A stretch of 64,000 bases of DNA from Opitutales bacterium (GTDB lineage: Bacteria > Verrucomicrobiota > Verrucomicrobiia > Opitutales > UBA953). The position numbers were made by a program, and so were the translations under genes. Positions 40,103 to 48,886 of this stretch are shown here, in pieces. The stretch is taken from contig JANRFG010000032.1 in assembly GCA_030725715.1 (NCBI GenBank), positions 62,001-126,000 on the forward strand, given 5' to 3'. Positions within the stretch are counted from its first letter, which is position 1. Each line of letters starts with the position of its first letter. Under the pieces are notes generated by a model. That model was not told the DNA's origin. It made no database searches and worked only from the letters and a program-made list of their open reading frames with translations.

Positions 40103-41527
40103 TCACTTCTTTTTCTTCTTCGCGCCGGCTTTGCCGGATGCCGCGCCGAGCGCGGGGCCGTTGTCGGCCGGCAGGGAGCGATGCCAGGCGAGCACCGCGG
40201 ACGTGAGGCGCGCGACGACGGCCGGTTCGCGGGCCGCGAGGTCGGTCGTTTCGCCCTGATCCTTGGCCAGGTCGTACAGGAGCGGCTTCGAGCCATCGTA
40301 CTCACAGAGGAGTTTCCAATCGCCCTCGCGGATCGCGAGGTCGGGCTGAGGGGTCGCCAGCGCGGGCGCCCATGTCTTCCGGTCGGGTGGGCGCCGCCAG
40401 CAGAGCGACCTTGGGGGGACGGGGGAAGTGCCGCCCAGCAGGGTCGCCGATAGGTCGACGCCGTCGAGTCCATCGGGGGCAGGCAGCCCGGCCATTCGGG
40501 TCAGCGAGGGAGCCAGGTCCATGGCGGCGAAGACCGAGGCAGCGTCGGTGCCGCCGATCCGTTCCTTAGCCATGCGCCCAGGAGCCCAGACGATGAGCGA
40601 AGAACGGAGGCCGCCTTCGAAGATCTGCGTCTTGCTGCCGCGGAATGGCCCGGCGCTGCCGGCGCCGGGTTCGGGTCCGTTATCAGAGCAAATGATGAAG
40701 ACCGTGTTGGCACGGAGAGCGGGGTCGGCGCGGACGCGTTCGAAAAGTCGGCCGAGTTGGCGATCCATCTCCTCCAGCACGGCGAGGTAGATCCGGTGTT
40801 TTTCCGGCGACCATTTCTCCAGCGGAGGGAAGTAGGGGCTGTGGACGTCGTCGGGCCAGAGGTCGACGTAGAAGGGCTGACCTTTCGCCGCGGCGGCGTC
40901 GATGAACTTCAGGGCGGCATCCGCGTAGCCGGTCGTGATCTCGGTGCGGTTCATCCAGGTCACCGGGCCGCCGAGGCGTTCGGCGTCGGCCCAGATCTTC
41001 TTCGGCTCCTGGTCGCCGGGCTTGCGCGTGAGCGGGAGGAGTTTCGGCCCCATCCCTTCGAAGTTGGTGAGCGATGTATCGTAACCGTAGGCCGTGATCG
41101 CGGGGGCGTCGTCGACGTCGCGCTGGCCGCCGAGATGCCATTTGCCGAAGTGTCCGGTGGCGTAGCCGCCGGCCTGCAGGGTACGCGCGAGCGAAGGCGC
41201 CCGGGGGTCGAGCCACTGGGCGTTGCCTTTGGCTTCGTTGGCCGCCCGGAACTCGAGATAGGAGTTGATCCGCCAGCGCTGCGGATATTGTCCGGTGACG
41301 AAGGCGCACCGCGAAGGGGAGCAGATCGGTGAGTTGACGTAGAACTGCTCGAAGCGCAGGCCCTCGGCGGCCAGCCGGTCGATGTTCGGGGTCTTCGCCT
41401 CCGTATTCCCGAAGCAGGAGAAGTCGCCCCAGCCCATGTCGTCGATGAGCACGAAGACGAAGTTGGGCTTCTTCGGTTCCGCGGCGCCCAGGAGCAGGGC
41501 GGAGGCGAGCAGGCAGAGGAAGCGCAT
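40103..41527 (-). CDS. S1 sulfatase, secreted
   Basis: A 474-residue sulfatase: signal RFLCLLASALLLGAA, metal site NFVFVLIDDMGWGDFSCFGN, formylglycine motif CSPSRCAFVTGQYPQRW, FGKWHLGG and ICSDNGPEPGAGSAGPFRG. The CFGNTEAKTPNIDRLAAEG and SYLEFRAANEAKG blocks are typical of one PVC sulfatase branch whose substrate I cannot name. The end GAKKKKK is purely basic. The gene follows another sulfatase with only a 3-nt gap, so the two are translated from one mRNA. Confidence 0.95.
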   Translation of the reverse strand: MRFLCLLASALLLGAAEPKKPNFVFVLIDDMGWGDFSCFGNTEAKTPNIDRLAAEGLRFEQFYVNSPICSPSRCAFVTGQYPQRWRINSYLEFRAANEAKGNAQWLDPRAPSLARTLQAGGYATGHFGKWHLGGQRDVDDAPAITAYGYDTSLTNFEGMGPKLLPLTRKPGDQEPKKIWADAERLGGPVTWMNRTEITTGYADAALKFIDAAAAKGQPFYVDLWPDDVHSPYFPPLEKWSPEKHRIYLAVLEEMDRQLGRLFERVRADPALRANTVFIICSDNGPEPGAGSAGPFRGSKTQIFEGGLRSSLIVWAPGRMAKERIGGTDAASVFAAMDLAPSLTRMAGLPAPDGLDGVDLSATLLGGTSPVPPRSLCWRRPPDRKTWAPALATPQPDLAIREGDWKLLCEYDGSKPLLYDLAKDQGETTDLAAREPAVVARLTSAVLAWHRSLPADNGPALGAASGKAGAKKKKK

Positions 41528-41530
41528 GGC

Positions 41531-42874
41531 TTAGCGCACGCCCGAGGGTGCGGCGTCCCGGAGCAGTTCGGCGAGCCGGGCGCGCATGGCTTTGACGCGT
41601 TCGGGCTGAGCGTCGGCGAGGTTCTTGGCTTCGCCGGGGTCGGCGGAGAGGTCGTACAAGGCCACAGGCTCGTATTTGCCGACTGTCTTCTTCCCTTTCT
41701 TCTTCCCTGGTGGCGCGCCGTCGGCGGCACCGCCGTCGACGATCAGTTTCCAGTCGCCCATCCGGACCGCGGCGCGGGAGGGGCCTTGGGTCGATACCGA
41801 GAGGATGGCGTCGTGGGGCGAGGCGGCCTGCTTGGTCAGCATGGGCCAGACGTCGAGTCCGTCGACGGGCAGTTTCTGTTCGAGGGAGCCGCCGGCCTGC
41901 TTGATCAGGGTCGGATACCAGTCGACCATGTGCATCGGCTGGCGGATGCGCTGTCCGGCCGGGATGCGGCCCGGCCACGTGGCGAAGGCCGCGGCGCGGA
42001 CGCCGCCTTCGAAGATCGAGCCTTTGAAGTCACGGAGCGGGGTATTGTCGCCCGGGGGCGGCCCGCCGTTGTCGCTGGAGAAGACGATGAGCGTATTCTC
42101 CAGACGGCCGGCCTGCTTGAGCGCCGCTTCGATCTGGCCGATGGCTTCATCGACCGCGGCGAGCATGCCCGCGAGCTTCTGGCGATTACCTTTCAGGTGG
42201 GCGTAGGGCTTGAGATAGCTATCCGGGACCTGGAAGGGGCTGTGGACGCCGTTGAAGGGCACGTAGAGAAAGAGGGGTTTGGCTTGGTCTCCTGCCGCGA
42301 TGACCTTGCAGGCTTCCTTGGCGATCAGGTGCGTCGTGTAGCCCTCTTCCTTGAGCGGCTCGCCGTTGCGATACCAGTCGCGCTTGTTCATCCGTTCGTG
42401 GGTGAAGTAATCGAGCATCCCGAAGAAGTGGCCATACTGGTGATCGAACCCGCGGGCGTTGGGCTGGTAGGCTTTCTCGAATTCGCCGAGGTGCCACTTC
42501 CCCGTGAGCGCGGTGCGATACCCGGCCGAGCGCAGGGCATCGGCCAGCGTACGTTCGGCGAGAGGCAGGCCCCAGGGCGCTCCGGGTGAGACGATCGTAT
42601 AGACGCCGGTATGCGTCGGGTAGCGACCGGTCAGCAGGGTGGAGCGAGTCGGCGAGCAGACCGGCTGGACGTAATGGTTCTCGATGATCGTGCCGCCCTG
42701 GGCGAGCCGGTCGATATTCGGCGTCTTGATCTCCTTGCCGCCGTTGAAGCCGCAATCGGCATAGCCGAGGTCATCGATCAGGAAGAAGACGATGTCCGGC
42801 TGCTTCGTCGTCTGAGCCGAAGCGAGGCCGGCGCAGAGGCAGGCGAGTCCGGTCAGGAGGGCAGGGAGGCTCAT
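41531..42874 (-). CDS. S1 sulfatase, secreted
   Basis: A 447-residue sulfatase: signal SLPALLTGLACLCAGLASA, metal site DIVFFLIDDLGYADCGFNGG, formylglycine motif CSPTRSTLLTGRYPTHTGV, TGKWHLGEF and FSSDNGGPPPGDNTPLRDFKG. The TGRYPTHTGVY continuation and FNGGKEIKTPN opening resemble arylsulfatase B/galactosamine-sulfatase-like members (S1_10/19/20-like), but a subfamily call needs a phylogeny. It is the first gene of a two-sulfatase operon. Unlike most neighbours it has no lysine tail (ends PSGVR). Confidence 0.94.
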   Translation of the reverse strand: MSLPALLTGLACLCAGLASAQTTKQPDIVFFLIDDLGYADCGFNGGKEIKTPNIDRLAQGGTIIENHYVQPVCSPTRSTLLTGRYPTHTGVYTIVSPGAPWGLPLAERTLADALRSAGYRTALTGKWHLGEFEKAYQPNARGFDHQYGHFFGMLDYFTHERMNKRDWYRNGEPLKEEGYTTHLIAKEACKVIAAGDQAKPLFLYVPFNGVHSPFQVPDSYLKPYAHLKGNRQKLAGMLAAVDEAIGQIEAALKQAGRLENTLIVFSSDNGGPPPGDNTPLRDFKGSIFEGGVRAAAFATWPGRIPAGQRIRQPMHMVDWYPTLIKQAGGSLEQKLPVDGLDVWPMLTKQAASPHDAILSVSTQGPSRAAVRMGDWKLIVDGGAADGAPPGKKKGKKTVGKYEPVALYDLSADPGEAKNLADAQPERVKAMRARLAELLRDAAPSGVR

Positions 42875-42887
42875 GGGGTATCCCTAG

Positions 42888-42916
42888 TGAACACCCCTCA
42901 TGCCCAAAGGTTGAGC
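42888..42916 (-). promoter_or_regulatory. Putative promoter of two-sulfatase operon
   Basis: Minus strand GCTCAA, 17 nt, TGTTCA; predicted start about 7 nt before the ATG at 42874. Confidence 0.4.
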
Positions 42917-42932
42917 CTAAAACGCCTTCAGC

Positions 42933-45002
42933 TCACTTCTTTGCCGGCAGCCACTGCACGGCGTCGACGATCACGTGGCCGTCGGTGCCGGCGTTGCCGA
43001 TCTCGACCCAGCCGGCCTGACCGGCGCTGAATTCGAAGGTGCCGACGACATGGAAGAGGCCGTCGATGGCGGGCTTGAGCTTCTGGTTGACGAGGACCTT
43101 GGCTTCGCCGTTGGCATGACGGATCGTCACGGGGACGTTCGTGGCGCGGTTGCCGTTGATGCTGTAGGAGATGGCGACGCGGTAGGAGCCGGCGGCGGGC
43201 AGGGCGGGGACGTAGCGGGCGGTCATCATGCCTTTCTCGGCGTTGCCGTCGTGACGATAGCCGTCGCCGACATAGCGAGGGCTGGTGTGTCCAGTGGCTT
43301 CGAAGCCCTTGAGCGCGGCGGCGGTGTCATCCACGACGACACCCGGAAGCTTTGCCTTGTCCACGCCATGGGCGCCGCCCGTCGCGGCGGCTGGAATGAA
43401 GTCGAGGACCTGGCCGGCGGCGAGGAGGCGTTCCTTGAGCGCACCGTAGTCAACGGCCTGGACGGTGGTGCCGCGTTCGATGGCGAGGCCGGCGGCGGTG
43501 GCGGCGGACTGGCCCATGACCATGAAGACCGGCTCCATGCGGATCGAGCCGTAGGCGATGTGGCTGGCGCTCAGGCAGACCGGCACGAGCAGGTTGGTGC
43601 ATTCGGAGGCGCGCGGGCGGATGCTGCGGTAGCTGACGGGGTAGGGCTTGCTGCCGACCTGGACGTCGCCTTCGTTGCGCACGAAGCCTTCCTTGGTCAC
43701 GAAGCGCTGGATGTGGTGCGAGTCCATCTGGTAGGCTCCCATGCCGACGGAATCCTCGATGGTCTCGACCCGGCGGCAGTTCTTCTCGGACATCACGTAA
43801 TCGGAGACCATGCGGCGGGCTTCGCGGACATAAAGCTGGCGGGGCCAGTTGCCGTTGTCCTTGAACTCATCCTTCGCGAGGCCGAGCTTCTGGAAGGCCA
43901 GGCGTATCTTCTCCGGCACGCGCGGGTGATGGGCGTAGGTCCACATCAGGCCTTTCTGCCAGTCTTCGTGGGCCTGCCAGATCTTGGCACGGGTGGCGTA
44001 GTCGGCCTCGGCGTAATCCCAGTTCTGGCCGATGAAGTCGGTGCTGATGGCGAAGTTGTTATTGGTGTCCGTCTTGCGGTTGGGCATCCCTACCGGATTC
44101 CAGGAGTTGCGGTCTTCGCCGGCCTCGACGTTGCGGAGCGCGAGCTCGTACCAGCGTTCATCGTAGTTGGCCGGCTTCTCCCAGTCGCGGCGGTTCTCCG
44201 GGACGTCCGTCGTGCACATGCGGAAGTTGTAGGCCTGCACCTTGCGGTCGCCGGAGCCGTCGGGGCCGGGGATTTCCTTCCCGATGCCGGGCAGCAGGCC
44301 GCTGGCGGGGTCGCCTTTCTTCACGTAAGGATCGACTTCGACCTTGAACTGATGGGAGCGCGCATGGCCGACCTGCACGCCGTTGAGCGTCTCGCCGTAG
44401 GTGACGTTGGCTTCGCGGCCGACATGAAAGCTGACGCCCGCCTTGGCCATCAGGTCGCCTTCATAGGTCGCGTCGATGAACATCTTGCCCGAGAACTCGC
44501 GGCCGCTCTCCATGACGATCTTCACGATGCGCGCGCCGTCCTTGATCACGCCCTTCTTGAGGTCGAGACGTTCGCCGAAGACCACGGTCACCTTGTCGCC
44601 GGCGGCCTTGAGCATCCGGTCATAGACCGCGGAGGCCACGTGGGGCTCGAACGTCCACATCGTGCCTTCGTCGGCGATGTTGCCGTTAGGACGCTTGGAG
44701 AAGTAAGCCTCGCGCGTCTGATGGACCCACTTGGAGGGGTCGGCGTAATACGTGCCGATGCCCGTGTAGAATTCGCGGGAGATGCCGCCGATGGCCTTCT
44801 TGTTGCCGATATCAGTGGCGCCGAGGCCGCCGGTGGTCAGGCCGCCGAGGAACTGCGTCGGCTCGATGAGCACGGCCGTCCGGCCTTCGCGGGCCGCCTG
44901 GATGGCCGCGGTGATGCCGCCGGAGGTGCCGCCGTAGATGACGATGTCCTGGGCGGGGAGGGCGGCGGTCAGGCCAAGCAGGGCGAGCAGCAGGGAGCGC
45001 AT
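42933..45002 (-). CDS. Secreted FAD-dependent oxidoreductase with golvesin-like C-terminal domain
   Basis: A 689-residue exported flavoprotein. Signal RSLLLALLGLTAALPA; dinucleotide-binding motif DIVIYGGTSGGITAAIQAAREG at about residues 18-40; FAD_oxidored (PF12831) core features FLGGLTTGGLGATDIG, DATYEGDLMAKAGVSFHVGREA and the closing VMGQSAATAAGLA. The last 130 residues (GFEATGHTSPRYVGDGYRHDGN, VEIGNAGTDGHVIVDAVQWLP) form the beta-sandwich found in golvesin/xanthan-lyase-like proteins and may bind glycan. It probably oxidises a saccharide in the periplasm. The ATG at 45002 is preferred to the track start as it begins the signal peptide. Confidence 0.92.
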   Translation of the reverse strand: MRSLLLALLGLTAALPAQDIVIYGGTSGGITAAIQAAREGRTAVLIEPTQFLGGLTTGGLGATDIGNKKAIGGISREFYTGIGTYYADPSKWVHQTREAYFSKRPNGNIADEGTMWTFEPHVASAVYDRMLKAAGDKVTVVFGERLDLKKGVIKDGARIVKIVMESGREFSGKMFIDATYEGDLMAKAGVSFHVGREANVTYGETLNGVQVGHARSHQFKVEVDPYVKKGDPASGLLPGIGKEIPGPDGSGDRKVQAYNFRMCTTDVPENRRDWEKPANYDERWYELALRNVEAGEDRNSWNPVGMPNRKTDTNNNFAISTDFIGQNWDYAEADYATRAKIWQAHEDWQKGLMWTYAHHPRVPEKIRLAFQKLGLAKDEFKDNGNWPRQLYVREARRMVSDYVMSEKNCRRVETIEDSVGMGAYQMDSHHIQRFVTKEGFVRNEGDVQVGSKPYPVSYRSIRPRASECTNLLVPVCLSASHIAYGSIRMEPVFMVMGQSAATAAGLAIERGTTVQAVDYGALKERLLAAGQVLDFIPAAATGGAHGVDKAKLPGVVVDDTAAALKGFEATGHTSPRYVGDGYRHDGNAEKGMMTARYVPALPAAGSYRVAISYSINGNRATNVPVTIRHANGEAKVLVNQKLKPAIDGLFHVVGTFEFSAGQAGWVEIGNAGTDGHVIVDAVQWLPAKK

Positions 45003-45015
45003 GGGGGTTGGGCTG

Positions 45016-45043
45016 ATGTCAGCCGAATCCCTCGTGCCTGCAA
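45016..45043 (-). promoter_or_regulatory. Putative promoter of FAD oxidoreductase gene
   Basis: Minus strand TTGCAG, 16 nt, TGACAT, about 7 nt before the ATG at 45002. Confidence 0.4.
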
Positions 45044-45057
45044 TCCCGTTCCGAGGC

Positions 45058-45915
45058 TTAGCGTGCGAGCGCAAGCTTGAGCAGGGGGGCTAGGCGCTGG
45101 GCATAGACATCGTAACCATCCAAGGACAGGTGAATCTTGTCCGGGGCATAGAGCGCGTTCTTGATCGTGCCGTCGGCGTTGAGGAAGTCCTTCGTCAGGT
45201 CGAGCACCTTGACCTTCGGGTCGGCGCCGAGGTTCAGTTTGTCGATCTCGGCATTGGTCCGCAGGATGTCCTCGTAGAAGCGGTTCTTGGGCCCGTGGCA
45301 GGGCAGAATCTTCGCGACGATGAGTTCGGCGTCCGGGAATTTCTCACGCAGATTGAGGGCGCACGTCTCGACGCCTTTCGCCGCGGCGGCGACGCCGGTC
45401 TCGGGCGTGAAGAACATGTTATTGTTACCGATCATCAGCACGATGGTCTTCGGCTGGAGTCCCGCGACGCCGCCGTGGTCGAGGCGCCAGAGCACGTTCT
45501 GGGATTTGTCGCCGCCGATGCCGATATTGATCGTCTTCGCCGTCGGGAAGGCCTTGAGCCAGGCGGCGTTCAGGACGCCCTTGTCGAGCGGGCTGCCCCA
45601 TTGTTGCGTGATCGAATCACCGACGAGCAGCACGTCGCAGGGGCCAGCGTTTTTCTGCACATAGGTGACCAGCCTCGCATGGGTGTCGACCCAGCTAGTG
45701 CCGCCCCAGGAGCCGGCGGACGGCACGGCGGGCCAGAGATGCGGGAGGTGCTTATTGATCTCGCGGCCGGGCCGCCGTTCGAACTCAGGCTTCGCGATGA
45801 AGGCTTTCTCTTCGGCCGTGAGAGGCCAGCCCGTCGGCTGAGGGTCCGCCGGCTTGTGGGCGTATTCAAGGGCCAGTAAAGGAGCGGCCACCAGCAAGCA
45901 GAGGGCGCGGCGCAT
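45058..45915 (-). CDS. Secreted SGNH/GDSL hydrolase (PAF-acetylhydrolase-like)
   Basis: A 285-residue exported esterase. Signal RRALCLLVAAPLLALEYA; SGNH block I VLLVGDSITQQWG, block II NIGIGGDKSQNVLWRL, block III VLMIGNNNMFF and block V DKIHLSLDGYDVYAQRL with the catalytic Asp/His. This arrangement matches PAF-acetylhydrolase-like GDSL enzymes that deacetylate saccharides. In block III the usual GTND/GxND is GNNN, which keeps the essential Asn. The start at 45915 is 11 nt after the stop of the upstream esterase, so both are likely co-transcribed. Confidence 0.92.
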   Translation of the reverse strand: MRRALCLLVAAPLLALEYAHKPADPQPTGWPLTAEEKAFIAKPEFERRPGREINKHLPHLWPAVPSAGSWGGTSWVDTHARLVTYVQKNAGPCDVLLVGDSITQQWGSPLDKGVLNAAWLKAFPTAKTINIGIGGDKSQNVLWRLDHGGVAGLQPKTIVLMIGNNNMFFTPETGVAAAAKGVETCALNLREKFPDAELIVAKILPCHGPKNRFYEDILRTNAEIDKLNLGADPKVKVLDLTKDFLNADGTIKNALYAPDKIHLSLDGYDVYAQRLAPLLKLALAR

Positions 45916-45926
45916 GGCGAAAGGCC

Positions 45927-47057
45927 TCAGCGCGGCTGGTAGCCCTGCCAGAGCCACTCGAGGGCGGCGGGCAGGAGCTGGGCGCGGGCGTTGCCGATAC
46001 CGTGGCCGGAATCCTGGCAGAAATAATACTGATAGGGGTAGCCCTTGGCCTTGAGGACCTTGGCCATGCGGTGGTTGGCCTCGACCCAGTCATGCATGCC
46101 GTCGCGCATGACGTTGGGGTTGTAGTTGTCGCGATCGCCGACGGCCATGTAGAGGCGGATGGGCTTACGCTCGCTCTGCGGGATGAGGGTTTCGTGGAAA
46201 TCCCAGGCGCCGCCCGGGGTCTTGGGGTCGAAGGGCCACTGCTGATTCACGAAGGTTCCGGAGAGGGTGAGCACACGACGGAACCATTCCGGGTGATACC
46301 AGGCCATGATCAGCGCGGCGGAACCGCCGGAGCTCGTACCCATCGTGGCGCGGCCTTCGGGGTCGGTGGTGAACTTCACGCCGTAGTTCTTCTCCACGAG
46401 CGGGAGGACTTCGTGCTGGATATACTCGGCGTAGAGGCCGGACATCGTGTCGTATTCCTTACCGCGTTCGTGGCCTTGGGCGTCGCCGCCGCCGTTGGCG
46501 ATCTGCACCATGATGAGGGCGGGGATGCGCTTCTGGGCGATGAGGTTGTCGAGGATGCGCGCCGTGTTGAGGTCCGGTTTGCCGAGGCCGGGGCCGTCGT
46601 GCGTGACGAGGAGCGGGGCGGCGGTGCCGGGGACGTATTGGGCGGGGATGTAGACCGTGATGGTGCGCTTGTAGTCGATGGTATGCGTCTTGACGATGAG
46701 GGTCTTGGGGTTGTTCGGATCCGGCACGCCGAACTCTTCGCGGGCGATGCCGGGGTTGAAGCGCTGCGTGGTCTTGGAATCGATCTGGAACTGCTGGATC
46801 TTGCCCTGCGGAACGCCTTCGACGGCCTTGGTCTCCGGGGCGGCGACGTAGGTCGGGCCGACGAGGTAGTTGCCGTCGGCGAGCGAGGTCTTGGTGCCGA
46901 GCTTCACGAAGGCCGGCGCGCCCGGGGCGTCGAAGGCGCGCGTCGGCGGCGTGGGGCGAGCTTGTTTCTTCTGCGCCTGAGGGGCGGCCTTGGGCTTATC
47001 AGCCGCGGTGAGCGCCGCCAGCGGAGCTAGCAGCAGGAGGGCGAGGAGGGGGCGCAT
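45927..47057 (-). CDS. Secreted enterochelin-esterase-like alpha/beta hydrolase
   Basis: A 376-residue exported esterase: signal RPLLALLLLAPLAALTAA; a Lys/Gln/Pro-rich linker (KPKAAPQAQKKQARPTPPT); an N-terminal beta domain; and an esterase-D-like domain (PF00756) with DYKRTITVYIPAQYVPG, YAEYIQHEVLPLVEKNYGV, nucleophile elbow MGTSSGGSAALIMAW and catalytic His in CQDSGHGIGN. Such enzymes often act as feruloyl or acetyl esterases on polysaccharides. The GGGGTA array upstream lies where a promoter is expected; TATTTC, 7 nt before the ATG, is the only -10-like element. Confidence 0.92.
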   Translation of the reverse strand: MRPLLALLLLAPLAALTAADKPKAAPQAQKKQARPTPPTRAFDAPGAPAFVKLGTKTSLADGNYLVGPTYVAAPETKAVEGVPQGKIQQFQIDSKTTQRFNPGIAREEFGVPDPNNPKTLIVKTHTIDYKRTITVYIPAQYVPGTAAPLLVTHDGPGLGKPDLNTARILDNLIAQKRIPALIMVQIANGGGDAQGHERGKEYDTMSGLYAEYIQHEVLPLVEKNYGVKFTTDPEGRATMGTSSGGSAALIMAWYHPEWFRRVLTLSGTFVNQQWPFDPKTPGGAWDFHETLIPQSERKPIRLYMAVGDRDNYNPNVMRDGMHDWVEANHRMAKVLKAKGYPYQYYFCQDSGHGIGNARAQLLPAALEWLWQGYQPR

Positions 47058-47068
47058 GATTATGAAAT

Positions 47069-47138
47069 AGGGGTAGGGGTGGGGGTAGGGGTGGGATTAT
47101 TACATCTGGCCAACCGTTCAACGGATCAACCGGTCAAC
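47069..47138. repeat. Mixed-family inverted arrays (GGGGTA left, GTTGANCS right)
   Basis: The left arm (47069-47095) reads AGGGGT AGGGGT GGGGGT AGGGGT GGG. The right arm (47110-47138), on the minus strand, is GTTGACCG GTTGATCC GTTGAACG GTTGG, the octamer family seen at 1700-1797. Left is G-rich and right C-rich as elsewhere, but the two arms are from different families with only 14 nt between them. Confidence 0.7.
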
Positions 47139-47150
47139 TCCGTCTCGGAC

Positions 47151-48779
<1,629 letters not shown>

Positions 48780-48791
48780 GGGAGTGAGGGC

Positions 48792-48821
48792 AAATTACGG
48801 GCTAAGGGAGGAGGAGGGCAA
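48792..48821 (-). promoter_or_regulatory. Putative promoter of sulfatase 47151-48779
   Basis: Minus strand TTGCCC, 18 nt, TAATTT; predicted start about 6 nt before the ATG. Confidence 0.4.
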
Positions 48822-48828
48822 AGACGGA

Positions 48829-48866
48829 AATGGGGTCAGACCCCATTAATAGGGTCTGACCCCATT
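48829..48866. repeat. REP-like nested palindrome (GGGGTCAGACCCC)
   Basis: AATGGGGTCAGACCCCATT (48829-48847) is followed directly by AATAGGGTCTGACCCCATT, its inverse with one mismatch. Each half is itself nearly palindromic (GGGGTC A GACCCC). The GGGGTCAGACCCC core is a motif I have seen near REP-associated transposases in other bacteria; no such transposase is present here. It lies between the stop of the DUF1080-sulfatase gene and the next sulfatase promoter and could terminate transcription. Confidence 0.75.
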
Positions 48867-48886
48867 ATGGCCGGAGAGTTCGACGC

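Noticed and set aside
38910-40473. N-terminal 522 codons of the 1510-residue minus-strand ORF
   Set aside because: This part is antisense to a real + strand hydrolase and precedes a clear signal peptide at 38907; it is not coding.
45058-45915. Loss of the GxND block in the SGNH hydrolase
   Set aside because: GNNN keeps the essential Gly and Asn and is known in PAF-acetylhydrolase-like members.
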